From: Leptospiraceae bacterium | Lineage (GTDB): Bacteria > Spirochaetota > Leptospiria > Leptospirales > Leptospiraceae | Length of the DNA stretch: 64,000 bases | Direction of reading: 5' to 3' | Assembly (NCBI GenBank): GCA_024233865.1 | Contig: JACKPA010000007.1 | Location: forward strand, 124,001-188,000 | In this document: piece by piece, positions 15,665 to 25,315 of the stretch | Numbering within the stretch: position 1 is the stretch's first letter | Layout of the letters: each line of letters starts with the position of its first letter | Notes under the pieces: generated by a model | Database searches by the model: none | What the model saw: the letters and a program-made list of their open reading frames with translations, nothing else | What the model was told of the DNA's origin: nothing | Translations under genes and position numbers: made by a program

Positions 15665-18600
15665 TCACATAGTAAATTGTCTTATTTTTTCTTGAAGTAA
15701 TTCTATATTTAATGGCTTGGAAATATAATCATCAAAACCTTCTTGCAAAAACCGTTCTTTGTCTCCTCTCATGGCAAAGGCAGTAATTGCTAAAATGGGA
15801 ATTTCATTCTTTATAGCCCTGATTTCTCTCATAACTTCTACTCCGCTCTTATCCGGAAGCTGAATATCCAGTAAAATTATATCATAGTGACTTTGTTTCA
15901 CCAAGTCGATTGCATCTTCTCCCGTTTCTGCATAATCAATGTTGCCATATAACGGCTCTAATAAAATTTGTATAACTTCCATGTTTATAGGATCATCTTC
16001 CACAATCAGTATGTGAAAATCTTTGTATGATTTTTTTTGTATAACTTTTTCGTTTTCCTTATGCGTTTCAGTCGTATCACTGCCGACTTCAAATTCCAAA
16101 CAACCAGGCAATTCTATGGTAAACGTGCTACCATATTTTAATTTACTTTCAACCGATAATTTTCCATCATGTAGTTCAATAAGTTTTTTGACTATGGACA
16201 AACCTAAACCTGTTCCTTTTTGAGAAGAAGAAGATATGTCTGAATTCCTAACTTGTTCAAAAGGTTCAAATATTTTTTCCAAATTTTCTTCCGAAATTCC
16301 AATACCTTCATCCCAAACTTGTATTACAACATTCAGTTCTTGTAGGAGTGCCTTGATTCCAACCTTCTTTTTCTTCTCGGTAAATTTAATAGAATTGGAA
16401 AGCAAATTGTATACTATCTGTTTGATTCTTGTCTCGTCTCCGGTAAACCATTTCAGTTTGTCATCTATTGATACTTTTATTTCCACACCTTTTTTGAAAG
16501 CTATAGATTCTAAAGTTAAGGGTAACTTTTTTAGCATCGAGCCAAGATCAAACGGTTTCTTTATAATTTCAATTTTACCTGCTTCTATTTTTGATAAATC
16601 CAAAATATCATTTACCATTTCCAAAAGGTGGTTGCCTGACTCCATTATATGCTCTAAAAATTTTTTTTCATCTTTTTTGTCAGCGTATCTAGTGTTTAAA
16701 ATCTGGCTAAAGCCGATAATTGCGTTTAAAGGTGTACGTAGCTCATGGCTCATATTTGCCAAAAAACCACTTTTCGCTTGATTGGCAGAATCTGCTTGGT
16801 CTCTTGCGTCTTTCAATTCTTGTTTTGTATGGTGGTTATGAACAGCCAAAGCAAAAATTGAAGCAATATTTTTTAACAATTCCATTTCCGATTGACCATA
16901 GTTATTTTCAAAATTGAGTAAAGCTAGAATACCCATTAGATTTTCTCCATACATTGCCGGAACCGCTATAAATTTACATTCTCCCGGGTGTTTTTTGGAT
17001 AGAGCATCCGAAGAATTCTTAAGAATTGACTTTTTATCTTTTATGGCATGGTCCAGCAAATTCATACATTCTTTAAAAGACGAATCTTTTATTTCTTTCC
17101 ATTGGTTTTGAATAACCGGCGGTGTTATGATAGAATCGCTATTTATATCCATATAACCGATATACCCAAATTGACTATTGCTAAGCTTTTTTGCATTTTC
17201 CAAGATGGAGTTTGATATGGTATCAATAGAGTCAAAATCCAACAAAGCTTTGGAAAGTTCTGCCATTGCTAAATTTTGTTTGGATTGGAAAGCCAGCCTT
17301 TCTTCTATTTGTTTTCTATTTGTTATATCTCTAATATTAAATACAATTCCATTTATGGATGGGTGTTCTAATAATGATGTAAGCGAACCTTCAAATATTC
17401 TCCAAGTTCCGTCTTTTATGAGTCCTTTTGTGTGAGGCATTGGGATTGTTTTTCCGGGATTTTGTTTTATCGATTCAATTGCCTCTAGCAAATTCGTTAA
17501 ATCATCAGAATGTGCCAAGTCGTTCAATTTAAGACCCACTATTTCAGAAGGAGCGTAGCCAAACAACCTAACAGAAGGACTTGCATACGAAAAATAGCTG
17601 TCCTGATCTAAAATTAAGACTATATCAATGCTATTTTCTATTAGATTTCGAAACCTTTCTTCTTTCCAATAAATGATTTCTTCGATTTCTTTCCGTTTTA
17701 ACAGGTTTACCATTGCTTCTACAATTGTACGCAGAGTATCCATATTGTTTTTTGAAAAATTCATCCTGCTATATATCGAGTCAAAGCCCAAAAATCCGAT
17801 TAATTCTCCTTTGTATTTCATAGACACGTATATAAAGGATTGAATATTTTGTTTGAAAAATTCTTTTCTCTCAAATTTTGCATGACTGGGAAGAATAGAA
17901 GTGTCTTCTAATGTAACATACCCTACATCCTTTAGGATACCCATACTCCACACGCCTATAGGAAACTCCCCCCATATTTTAGTGAGATATGGTAAATTGT
18001 CTTTATACCAAATATGCTCATTTTTTAAGACGTTATCGGAATTTGAGACCAAAAATATGTATCCTCTATCTGCACCAATAAATAAACCAACTGTCTCTAA
18101 AGTTTTATAAAAAGCGTCTTCTACTCTATTATAAGGTATGCTATTAAATTCTGCTGATAGGTTTGCTACAATGCTCTGGAATTCATTTTTTTGTTTTAGC
18201 TCATTGTTTACTTTTTTTTCTTCGGAAACATCTATAACGGCTATTTGGAAAATCTTCTTATCATCGAATTTTTGATCCAAATTGACGGTAAACATCGCGT
18301 CAAAAATTTCTTTTTGAGAATTTTTCATTTGAAGTTCAATTTTTTGTGAGGACGAAGTTTCGGTAAATGTGTGTAATTTGAAATAAAATTCCGAATGACT
18401 GCTTTCTTTTATATACTTAGACAAAGGAAATTTGAGAATATCCATTTTGGAAATAGAGAGCATTTGTGTCAAAGTGAGATTCACTCTTTGTACAATTCCC
18501 TTTTCATCTATTGTTACATAACCTATGGGCGCAAAATCGTACAAATTGGAGTATTCGTCTCTTGACTCATGGAGTTGTTTTTGGTATTGTCGTAAACTTT

Positions 18601-18763
18601 CATTTTGAATTTCAAGTTCTATTTGATAAACTTGAAGTTCATGAAATAACTTATTTAATTCGTCTTTATCAATTTCATCATGTATAGATATTGGAATTTT
18701 TTTTGCAGACTCTTCTGCTTTTTCCCTAAGTATTGATAAATATTCATCTTCTTTTTCTTTCAT
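15665..18763 (-). CDS. Hybrid sensor histidine kinase (PAS-GAF-PAS-GAF-HisKA-HATPase-REC)
   Basis: A 1032-residue cytoplasmic kinase with no membrane segments. The order is: an N-terminal helical segment with HELQVYQIELEIQNESLR (typical of PAS kinases paired with CheB/CheR fusions), PAS (about 65-180), GAF (about 190-365), PAS (about 370-490), GAF (about 495-650), HisKA with FLANMSHELRTPLNAIIGFS (phosphoacceptor His), HATPase_c with NLLSNSIKF, DEGIGI and GTGLGLSIV, and a C-terminal receiver with VEDDPIN and LLDIQLPDKSG (phosphoacceptor Asp). It starts 10 bases after the CheB-CheR-PAS gene ends, so the two are cotranscribed and probably form one sensory pathway. No output regulator is next to it. 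Confidence 0.93.
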   Translation of the reverse strand: MKEKEDEYLSILREKAEESAKKIPISIHDEIDKDELNKLFHELQVYQIELEIQNESLRQYQKQLHESRDEYSNLYDFAPIGYVTIDEKGIVQRVNLTLTQMLSISKMDILKFPLSKYIKESSHSEFYFKLHTFTETSSSQKIELQMKNSQKEIFDAMFTVNLDQKFDDKKIFQIAVIDVSEEKKVNNELKQKNEFQSIVANLSAEFNSIPYNRVEDAFYKTLETVGLFIGADRGYIFLVSNSDNVLKNEHIWYKDNLPYLTKIWGEFPIGVWSMGILKDVGYVTLEDTSILPSHAKFERKEFFKQNIQSFIYVSMKYKGELIGFLGFDSIYSRMNFSKNNMDTLRTIVEAMVNLLKRKEIEEIIYWKEERFRNLIENSIDIVLILDQDSYFSYASPSVRLFGYAPSEIVGLKLNDLAHSDDLTNLLEAIESIKQNPGKTIPMPHTKGLIKDGTWRIFEGSLTSLLEHPSINGIVFNIRDITNRKQIEERLAFQSKQNLAMAELSKALLDFDSIDTISNSILENAKKLSNSQFGYIGYMDINSDSIITPPVIQNQWKEIKDSSFKECMNLLDHAIKDKKSILKNSSDALSKKHPGECKFIAVPAMYGENLMGILALLNFENNYGQSEMELLKNIASIFALAVHNHHTKQELKDARDQADSANQAKSGFLANMSHELRTPLNAIIGFSQILNTRYADKKDEKKFLEHIMESGNHLLEMVNDILDLSKIEAGKIEIIKKPFDLGSMLKKLPLTLESIAFKKGVEIKVSIDDKLKWFTGDETRIKQIVYNLLSNSIKFTEKKKKVGIKALLQELNVVIQVWDEGIGISEENLEKIFEPFEQVRNSDISSSSQKGTGLGLSIVKKLIELHDGKLSVESKLKYGSTFTIELPGCLEFEVGSDTTETHKENEKVIQKKSYKDFHILIVEDDPINMEVIQILLEPLYGNIDYAETGEDAIDLVKQSHYDIILLDIQLPDKSGVEVMREIRAIKNEIPILAITAFAMRGDKERFLQEGFDDYISKPLNIELLQEKIRQFTM

Positions 18764-18773
18764 AATACCCTCT

Positions 18774-21700
18774 TTATAACATTGTTACATCAGTGATGAT
18801 GCCAATCACACCAATTATCTCGTTATCATTATTGTAATGAGGCGAATAGGTCGCTATGTACTTTCGTTTTTCTTTTGTGACCGGATTCACATAAATTGTA
18901 ATAGGAGAAAAAACCGTTTCTCCATGCATAGCTTTGTAAATAATAGTATCGACTTTTTGCTCTTTTAGATGAGGAAAAATGTCAAAGGCAAACTTACCGA
19001 TTACTTCTTCTGCCGAATAACCGCTAAATTTTTCCATAAACTTATTCCATTCTTGGTGACAAAAATCTTTATCATAAACAACTAGTCCCTGGTTTATGCT
19101 ATAAAGAATTGAATTTTTAAAATCAATGGAACGCTTGTAATCGGTTATATCCCTTACGACTCCTCTTACTGTAATCGGTTCTCCCAAATCGTTTTTAAAA
19201 ACAGTTCCGGTTTCACTGATCCATCGAATTGTGCAACCATCCTCCCAAACGACCCTGTAAACTATCGAATAATGCTTTTCATTATTGATTGCGTCCTGAA
19301 AGGATTGTTTCACCAACATTCTGTCATCTTTATGTATACAATTTAAAAAAGAATTGTAGTTCTTTTTGAGTAACCCCTTGTTAAAACCAAAAAAAGACTC
19401 CATACTTTCAGAACAAGTAAACGCTCCCGTTACAATATTCAAGTCCCATATACCAATTTTGTCTGTTTGAGTAACCAATTGAAACTTGGCTTCGCTCTTT
19501 TCTAAGGCTTCCCTTATTTGAACTAATTCCGTAATTTCAAAAAATGATACCACCACGCCCTCGTAAGTTTCCGGGCTTATCTGGAATGGAATTATATTCA
19601 TTAAAAAATGATTATAATTTTCGGTTTTCACTTCTTTCTTATAAGAAATATTGGTTTGTACCACTTCTTTGATCTTTAAAATCAAATCATCTTCTTTTAT
19701 CAATTTACTTCTAATATGAGATAAAGGTCGATTTAAATCGGTTTGAATAATGGAAAATAGCTTTACGACCTCTGGTGTATAGCGACGAATTTTCAATTCT
19801 CTATCCAAAAACAAGCTGGCAATCTTAGTACCATTAATTAAATTGTCGATATCATTGGATAATTTTGTTAGTTCAATTATTTTTCCCTGGTATTCTGAAT
19901 TAACGGTATAAAGTTCTTCGTTGGTTGATTGCAACTCTTCATTGGTCGATTGTAACTCTTCATTAGAGGCTAGCAATTCTTCATTTGTAGCCTGTAATTC
20001 TTCATTGGATGTTTCTAGTTCTTCGATGGTAGCCTGTAAATTTTCACCGGTATATTGGAGTTCTTGCTCCAAATCAGCAATTCTTTGCTCTGCTTCTGCG
20101 GTTAAATCATATTTTTGGATTTCATCTTTCTGATTAGTTTTTGTTTCCTGGATAGTTTCTATAAATATGCCATACAAAGGTTCTTGTCCCTTCTTTTGAG
20201 ACAATGGCATTATGATAAGTTTCAGATGTTTTGTTGCGTTAGTCGTCTTAATTCGAATACCGGAATATTGTGAAGTTTCTTTTGAGTCTATGGCTTTCCT
20301 CATTCCTGTTGAAAGAGGGATGGCAAGTTCTTTGATTGCCATTTTGGTAACATCATTTGACATTTTCCCAAAAGGAAGCGTGAAATATCCTGACATGTCT
20401 CCAACAACATAGAGGATTTCCATTCCTTCATTTACGATTAAAGTTATGGGTAAATAAATACCGGATATGGATTTTATGAATCGGTCTAAAATCCTGTCTT
20501 CTTCGTAAATTTGTACGTATTGTTCGCGTTTTTTTTGGGAGTCATAACTCATTTTTTCCATGGAGTTGAATGGAATGGTAATGTCGATATTTGTCCCACC
20601 AGGTTTCTGTTTTCCCTTAGAGCGTAGTATTTTCAATTTAGGGTGAATTGGTTCAAAATAATCCGTCATATCACCAACGGTTTCACTTTTCCCTAAAAAC
20701 AAAATACCCTGAGGATTGAGTGAAAAGTTAAAGAATTCAAAAACCTTTTTTTGTAGCATCGGTTGGAAATAAATTAGAAGATTACGGCAAGAAACCAAAG
20801 ATATATTGGTAAACGGAGGGTCCTTTATGACATTATGATGGGCAAAAATAACCATTTCTCTAATGCTTCTAACTATTTGATAGCTATCATCTTTACGGTA
20901 AAAATATTTTGCCAATAACTTATGAGGAATGTCAGCTGCAATACTATCCGGATAAATACCTTGTCCGGCTCTAAATATGGAATCTTTATCTATATCTGTT
21001 GCAAAAATTTTAAGATCGAATGATTTCCCGAGTTTATCCATACCTTCCCTTGCCAAAATTGCAATGGAATAGGCTTCTTCTCCTGTTGAGCAACCGGCTA
21101 CCCAAAAACGAATTTCTTTGTTTGCATTGCGTTCAAGTAAATCAGGTATAACCGTTTCGCTTAAAAAATCAAATGCTTCTGAATCGCGAAAAAAGTTTGT
21201 AACACCTATCAAAAGGTCTCGATAAAGGGTCGTTTGTTCTTTTTGATTATTTATTATAAAAAGTACATAGTCTTTCAGGTTCTCAATTTGATTGACCATC
21301 ATACGACGTTCAATTCTTCTAATCACTGTGTTTGGTTTATAGTATGTAAAATCTACCTTGGTTTTTTCCCGAACCAATGAAAAAATACGACTCAACCCCT
21401 CTTCTTCATTATTAAATAGCAATTCGGTATTTTCATTTTTATTTGTTGAAGGATGCTTTGCATACGAAATAATTTGCTCCGGCATTTTATCCGGTGTTAG
21501 TATAAAATCTGCCAGCCCTGTAGATATGGCACTTCTAGGCATTCCATCGAATTTAGCGGACTCTTCTGTTTGTACAACTACCATTCCACCCTCTTCTTTA
21601 ATGGCTCTAATTCCGCGAATCCCATCACTTCCGGCTCCGGATAGAATAACCGCTATTGCTTTTTCTTTTTGATCTTCCGCAAGGGAGCGTAAAAATATAT

Positions 21701-22049
21701 CAATAGGGAGGTTAATTCCTCTTGCCGTTTCTTGCTCGTTTAAAATCAATCTCCCCTGAACAATGGTTAGATTTTTTTTGGGAGGAATTAGGTATATGGC
21801 ATTCGGTTCAACCAACATTCCCTCTACCGCAACATAAACGGACATCTTTGTCCTTTTGGGGAGTATTTCAACCATCATACTCTTATGAGTGGGAGATAAA
21901 TGTTGAACTAATATAAAAGAAAATCCGGTTGCCGGTGGCATATTGGAAAAAAAAGCTTCAATTGCCTCTAATCCGCCGGCAGAAGCTCCAATTCCAACGT
22001 AGTAGGTCGGTATTAAATTTTGTTCTTTGGTATAATTCTCTATACTCAT
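18774..22049 (-). CDS. CheB-CheR-PAS fusion signalling protein
   Basis: A 1091-residue fusion. Residues 1-190 are a CheB methylesterase domain without its receiver; the Ser-His-Asp triad is visible as S23 (GIGASAGG), H50 (VQHLSPTH) and D142 (GAGSDGIRG). Residues about 205-470 are a CheR methyltransferase domain (RRIERRMM, FWVAGCSTGEEAYSIAIL, FATDID). A long coiled coil with repeated EELQ(S/A)TNEELQ units follows at about 640-710, then three PAS-type domains to the C-terminus. Such fusions couple protein methylation chemistry to sensory domains outside classical chemotaxis. It is followed after 10 bases by the hybrid kinase. Confidence 0.93.
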   Translation of the reverse strand: MSIENYTKEQNLIPTYYVGIGASAGGLEAIEAFFSNMPPATGFSFILVQHLSPTHKSMMVEILPKRTKMSVYVAVEGMLVEPNAIYLIPPKKNLTIVQGRLILNEQETARGINLPIDIFLRSLAEDQKEKAIAVILSGAGSDGIRGIRAIKEEGGMVVVQTEESAKFDGMPRSAISTGLADFILTPDKMPEQIISYAKHPSTNKNENTELLFNNEEEGLSRIFSLVREKTKVDFTYYKPNTVIRRIERRMMVNQIENLKDYVLFIINNQKEQTTLYRDLLIGVTNFFRDSEAFDFLSETVIPDLLERNANKEIRFWVAGCSTGEEAYSIAILAREGMDKLGKSFDLKIFATDIDKDSIFRAGQGIYPDSIAADIPHKLLAKYFYRKDDSYQIVRSIREMVIFAHHNVIKDPPFTNISLVSCRNLLIYFQPMLQKKVFEFFNFSLNPQGILFLGKSETVGDMTDYFEPIHPKLKILRSKGKQKPGGTNIDITIPFNSMEKMSYDSQKKREQYVQIYEEDRILDRFIKSISGIYLPITLIVNEGMEILYVVGDMSGYFTLPFGKMSNDVTKMAIKELAIPLSTGMRKAIDSKETSQYSGIRIKTTNATKHLKLIIMPLSQKKGQEPLYGIFIETIQETKTNQKDEIQKYDLTAEAEQRIADLEQELQYTGENLQATIEELETSNEELQATNEELLASNEELQSTNEELQSTNEELYTVNSEYQGKIIELTKLSNDIDNLINGTKIASLFLDRELKIRRYTPEVVKLFSIIQTDLNRPLSHIRSKLIKEDDLILKIKEVVQTNISYKKEVKTENYNHFLMNIIPFQISPETYEGVVVSFFEITELVQIREALEKSEAKFQLVTQTDKIGIWDLNIVTGAFTCSESMESFFGFNKGLLKKNYNSFLNCIHKDDRMLVKQSFQDAINNEKHYSIVYRVVWEDGCTIRWISETGTVFKNDLGEPITVRGVVRDITDYKRSIDFKNSILYSINQGLVVYDKDFCHQEWNKFMEKFSGYSAEEVIGKFAFDIFPHLKEQKVDTIIYKAMHGETVFSPITIYVNPVTKEKRKYIATYSPHYNNDNEIIGVIGIITDVTML
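19905..20070 (-). repeat. Imperfect coding repeat (coiled coil of the CheB-CheR fusion)
   Basis: About five to six imperfect copies of a roughly 21-30-base unit encode NEELQ(S/A)TNEEL heptads. The repeat is part of the coding sequence and makes the linker coiled coil; it is common in this protein family. Confidence 0.85.
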
Positions 22050-22148
22050 TTTCCCTCACAAACCAAACCATATCACTATAATTTGAGTGATTTATATGAT
22101 TATATCCAGAAAACAGCCCCTATTTGAGTATATCAATATAAAAAAATT

Positions 22149-23315
22149 TTATATCTTAACAACTAGTATGGTCATGTCGTCGTGTTGAATAGCATTCAAT
22201 GTAAAATTTTCAATTTTATTTTGAATTTGATCTAAGATCATTTCCGTATTTTTGGCAGTAACGTTTTTTAAAATATTTTGAAATCCTTCAAAACCAATCA
22301 TTTCTCCATTTTTATTATGGGCTTCTATTACTCCATCACTTACAAGGATTATAGTATCTCCTTTGGAAAGATTGATTTTTACTTCTTTGTAACCAAATTG
22401 TGATCCCAAACCTTGTCCTAGCGCAAAACCGCGAGCCGAAACCCATTCTAATGAGCCATCAGATTTTAGAATGTATGGAGGAATACAGCCCGCATTAACA
22501 ATCTTTCCGATAGGATGTTTGGTATTAACACCGGAAATTTCTAACATACAAAGAGCACAATTTTGCTTTTTCGGTTTTGTAAAGGGAAGAAGAATTTTGT
22601 CAAGATATTCCATACGCTCAGTAATTTTAAAATTCATGGTTAAAGAAGCATCCACACGAGAAAGGCTGATTGCCATAAGTAAGGCTGCCGAAACTCCCTT
22701 TCCAGAAACATCTCCAACGACAATGATGTGTTTGCTTACCAAAACACGATTTTTTTGAACACCATAGTATGTATAAAAATCTCCTCCGACTTCTTTGGCT
22801 GGTTTGCTGTAACAAACCATTTCAAGGTCTTTCCATTTTGGAGCTTTAGGTGGGAGCAAGCTCATCTGAATTTCATTGGCGATTGCCAATTCATTTTGTT
22901 TTATGATTTCATCTTTTTGTAGAATATTATTTTTATCAAATTCATCCAAGGCATGAGTTATTATTTGAGAAAATTCATTTTTGTTAGTAGGCTCTAGTAT
23001 ACTACAAAAAAGGTGAGCTTTATTTATGGCATTAGCTAATATTTGTATATTTGCTTTTGAAATTAGAATGTTTAGTGTATTGGGATAGGTTTTATATAAT
23101 TCTATGAGCAGTTCATCACCATGGCAATCGGTTAAGGTCTCTCCAGCAATAACAAGCGGAATTGTGAAACCTTTCCCAACAAGACTTTCATAAATTCTGA
23201 ATACACCTTGTTTTGAATTTAAAAAATGGAGTTCGCATTGATTTTGAAAATCATCTAAAAAAGTTAGAATCTCATTTTTATCTTTATTGGCATAAAGAAT
23301 TGCTTTTTTATTCAT
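22149..23315 (-). CDS. RsbU-type PP2C phosphatase with pseudo-receiver domain
   Basis: A 388-residue protein. The N-terminal 125 residues have the fold pattern of a response-regulator receiver, ending in AINKAHLFCSILEPTNKNEF. The segment that should hold the phosphoacceptor Asp reads LVIAGETLTDCHG, with Gly or Glu in its place, so it is probably not phosphorylated. Residues about 145-388 are a SpoIIE/PP2C phosphatase: IQMSLLPPKAPKW, KEVGGDFYTYY, VVGDVSGKGVSAALLMA, SDGVIEA, HDDMTILVV, with the metal-binding Asp residues present. This class usually dephosphorylates anti-sigma-factor antagonists. None is encoded here. It lies 100 bases upstream of the CheB-CheR fusion. Confidence 0.9.
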   Translation of the reverse strand: MNKKAILYANKDKNEILTFLDDFQNQCELHFLNSKQGVFRIYESLVGKGFTIPLVIAGETLTDCHGDELLIELYKTYPNTLNILISKANIQILANAINKAHLFCSILEPTNKNEFSQIITHALDEFDKNNILQKDEIIKQNELAIANEIQMSLLPPKAPKWKDLEMVCYSKPAKEVGGDFYTYYGVQKNRVLVSKHIIVVGDVSGKGVSAALLMAISLSRVDASLTMNFKITERMEYLDKILLPFTKPKKQNCALCMLEISGVNTKHPIGKIVNAGCIPPYILKSDGSLEWVSARGFALGQGLGSQFGYKEVKINLSKGDTIILVSDGVIEAHNKNGEMIGFEGFQNILKNVTAKNTEMILDQIQNKIENFTLNAIQHDDMTILVVKI

Positions 23316-23343
23316 AAATTAAGTTTTTTCTTTGTATCTTTAT

Positions 23344-25308
23344 TTAGTCTCTGATGCTAATCAATTCTTCAAATTTGTTTCTGCTTTCGTTTTGTCCTAT
23401 TATGGCAAGGTAATCTTTTGCTTGAAAGACAAATTCTGGTCCGGGATTTGGAAAAAAAATATTTTTTCGATAAACTCCAACAATGGAAACACCTGTTTTG
23501 GAACGGATTTCCAATTCTCTTATTGACTTATCAATTATGGAACTTCTCGAGGAAATTTCTATCCAGTTTAAGTCTAGCATATAAGAAATATTTTTAAGAT
23601 TTGGCAAGTTTGGAAACGGATTTGTTTCGTTCCGGTACAAGGCAGCATATTTTCTATGCCTGATATCATCCACGTATTTATGAATGGTTGTCGCCGGTGT
23701 ATTTAAATGCAAAAGAGATTGCCTTATCATTTCAAGGCTCGCTTCAAATTCCGGTTGGACAATTGTATATACATTGAGTTTGTACAATTCTTCCATTATT
23801 TCCGTACTTTCCGAGCGTGCTATAATGTGTAATTTGTTATCCAAAGTGGTGACAATTTCAATTATTCTGCGAGTGATCGTTATAACCGGTGTGGTGATTA
23901 CGAGTAGTTTTGAATTTTTTACTTCTGCTGCGTCCAATACAAATTCTTGGCTTGCATCTCCATAAATAACCGGATAGCCTAGTTCTTTTATGAGTTCAAA
24001 CCTCCTGTGGTCATATTCTATCACAATAAACGTAAAACCCAAATGATAGAGAACATTGGCTACGTTCAAACCGATGCGACCGCCACCGGCTATAACTATG
24101 TGTTTTTTGAGCCCTTTTTTGGGAAGGTTGTCTACCATAATATTTTCTATCTTTTGTCTTCGCCTTTTGAAAGAGTAGAGTGGAGTAGTTAACATGGAAA
24201 GAAAGGGTGAAACAAACATTGTTAAGACAGATGTAGCTAAGATTGTAGAATACAATTCTTTATCAATTAGGTTTTCCTTTAATCCAGTACTGGCAAGAAC
24301 AAAGGAAAATTCTCCAATTTGCGAAAGTCCGAGACTTACTGCTATGGGAACAATATTAAAATAGCCGAAAGCTTTAGAAATTACCATAAAAATGATGAAT
24401 TTACCGGCAATCACAAGAACAAACAACAATACTACCGTATTCAAGTTCTTTAGTACAAACGCAGGATTAAACAACATTCCGATAGACGTAAAAAATATTA
24501 AAACAAAAATGTCCCTTAATGGAATTATATCACTTAGAGCTTGGTGGCTGTAGTCCGATTCATTGAGTACCAAACCTGCTATAAAAGCACCGAAAGCAAA
24601 AGAAAGTCCGAATTGGTAGGTAATATAACCAACTCCTAAGCCTAAAGCTGTTATGGTCAACAAAAACAATTCTCTTGAATTGAGTTTGGCTATGACTTTT
24701 AAGATTTTCGGTATTATTTTTGTTCCTATAAATACGATAAAGAGTAAAAAGAATGTGGCTTTGAATAAGGTAAAACCCAATACTTCCAAACCTTGGTTTA
24801 GATTTTTTAATTTGGGAATTATAATCATCATAGGAATGGCAGCCAAATCTTGAACAATTAAAATTCCAATCATTACCTTGCTAGACAACGTACCCATTAA
24901 TCCTCTTTGCATTAATGTTTTGAAAACAATCATGGTACTAGAAAGAGAGATTACAGCTCCTATTATAATAGAAGGAATCCAAGATAGGTTTAAAAAATAC
25001 CCTATTCCGAATCCATAGAGAATGGTTAAAAAAAGTTGTATGGGAGTACCAATCAAAGCGATGTATTTGACTTCTTTTAGTTCTTTGAAAGATAAATCCA
25101 ATCCGATGGAAAAAAGGAGTAAGGCGACTCCTATTTCTGCCAAGACTTCTATATGGTGAATTTCCGTTTCGATTATACCACTGTGAGGACCGATAAATAT
25201 CCCGACAACGATATAACCCAATATTAGAGGAATCTTTAGTTTATGTGCTACAAACCCTGCACACAGACCAAAGATGATAATTAGGATGATGTCTTCTGCA
25301 ATTCCCAT
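23344..25308 (-). CDS. KefB/KefC-like cation:proton antiporter (CPA2) with TrkA domains
   Basis: A 654-residue membrane protein. The first 380 residues form about 12 transmembrane helices of the CPA2 exchanger fold (FSIGLDLSFKELKEVKYI, SFAFGAFIAGLVLNESDYS). Residues about 400-530 are a TrkA-N Rossmann domain (VIAGGGRIGLNVANVLY for NAD(H), VIYGDASQEFVLDAAEV), and about 570-654 is a TrkA-C domain. It would exchange K+ or Na+ for H+ under nucleotide control. It starts 7 bases after the symporter gene ends, so the two are cotranscribed. The ion specificity is not determined. Confidence 0.9.
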   Translation of the reverse strand: MGIAEDIILIIIFGLCAGFVAHKLKIPLILGYIVVGIFIGPHSGIIETEIHHIEVLAEIGVALLLFSIGLDLSFKELKEVKYIALIGTPIQLFLTILYGFGIGYFLNLSWIPSIIIGAVISLSSTMIVFKTLMQRGLMGTLSSKVMIGILIVQDLAAIPMMIIIPKLKNLNQGLEVLGFTLFKATFFLLFIVFIGTKIIPKILKVIAKLNSRELFLLTITALGLGVGYITYQFGLSFAFGAFIAGLVLNESDYSHQALSDIIPLRDIFVLIFFTSIGMLFNPAFVLKNLNTVVLLFVLVIAGKFIIFMVISKAFGYFNIVPIAVSLGLSQIGEFSFVLASTGLKENLIDKELYSTILATSVLTMFVSPFLSMLTTPLYSFKRRRQKIENIMVDNLPKKGLKKHIVIAGGGRIGLNVANVLYHLGFTFIVIEYDHRRFELIKELGYPVIYGDASQEFVLDAAEVKNSKLLVITTPVITITRRIIEIVTTLDNKLHIIARSESTEIMEELYKLNVYTIVQPEFEASLEMIRQSLLHLNTPATTIHKYVDDIRHRKYAALYRNETNPFPNLPNLKNISYMLDLNWIEISSRSSIIDKSIRELEIRSKTGVSIVGVYRKNIFFPNPGPEFVFQAKDYLAIIGQNESRNKFEELISIRD

Positions 25309-25315
25309 TGTATTT

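Noticed and set aside
19905..20070. Repeated units that look like a CRISPR-type array
   Set aside because: The units are imperfect, have no unique spacers and are in frame with the coiled coil of the CheB-CheR fusion.
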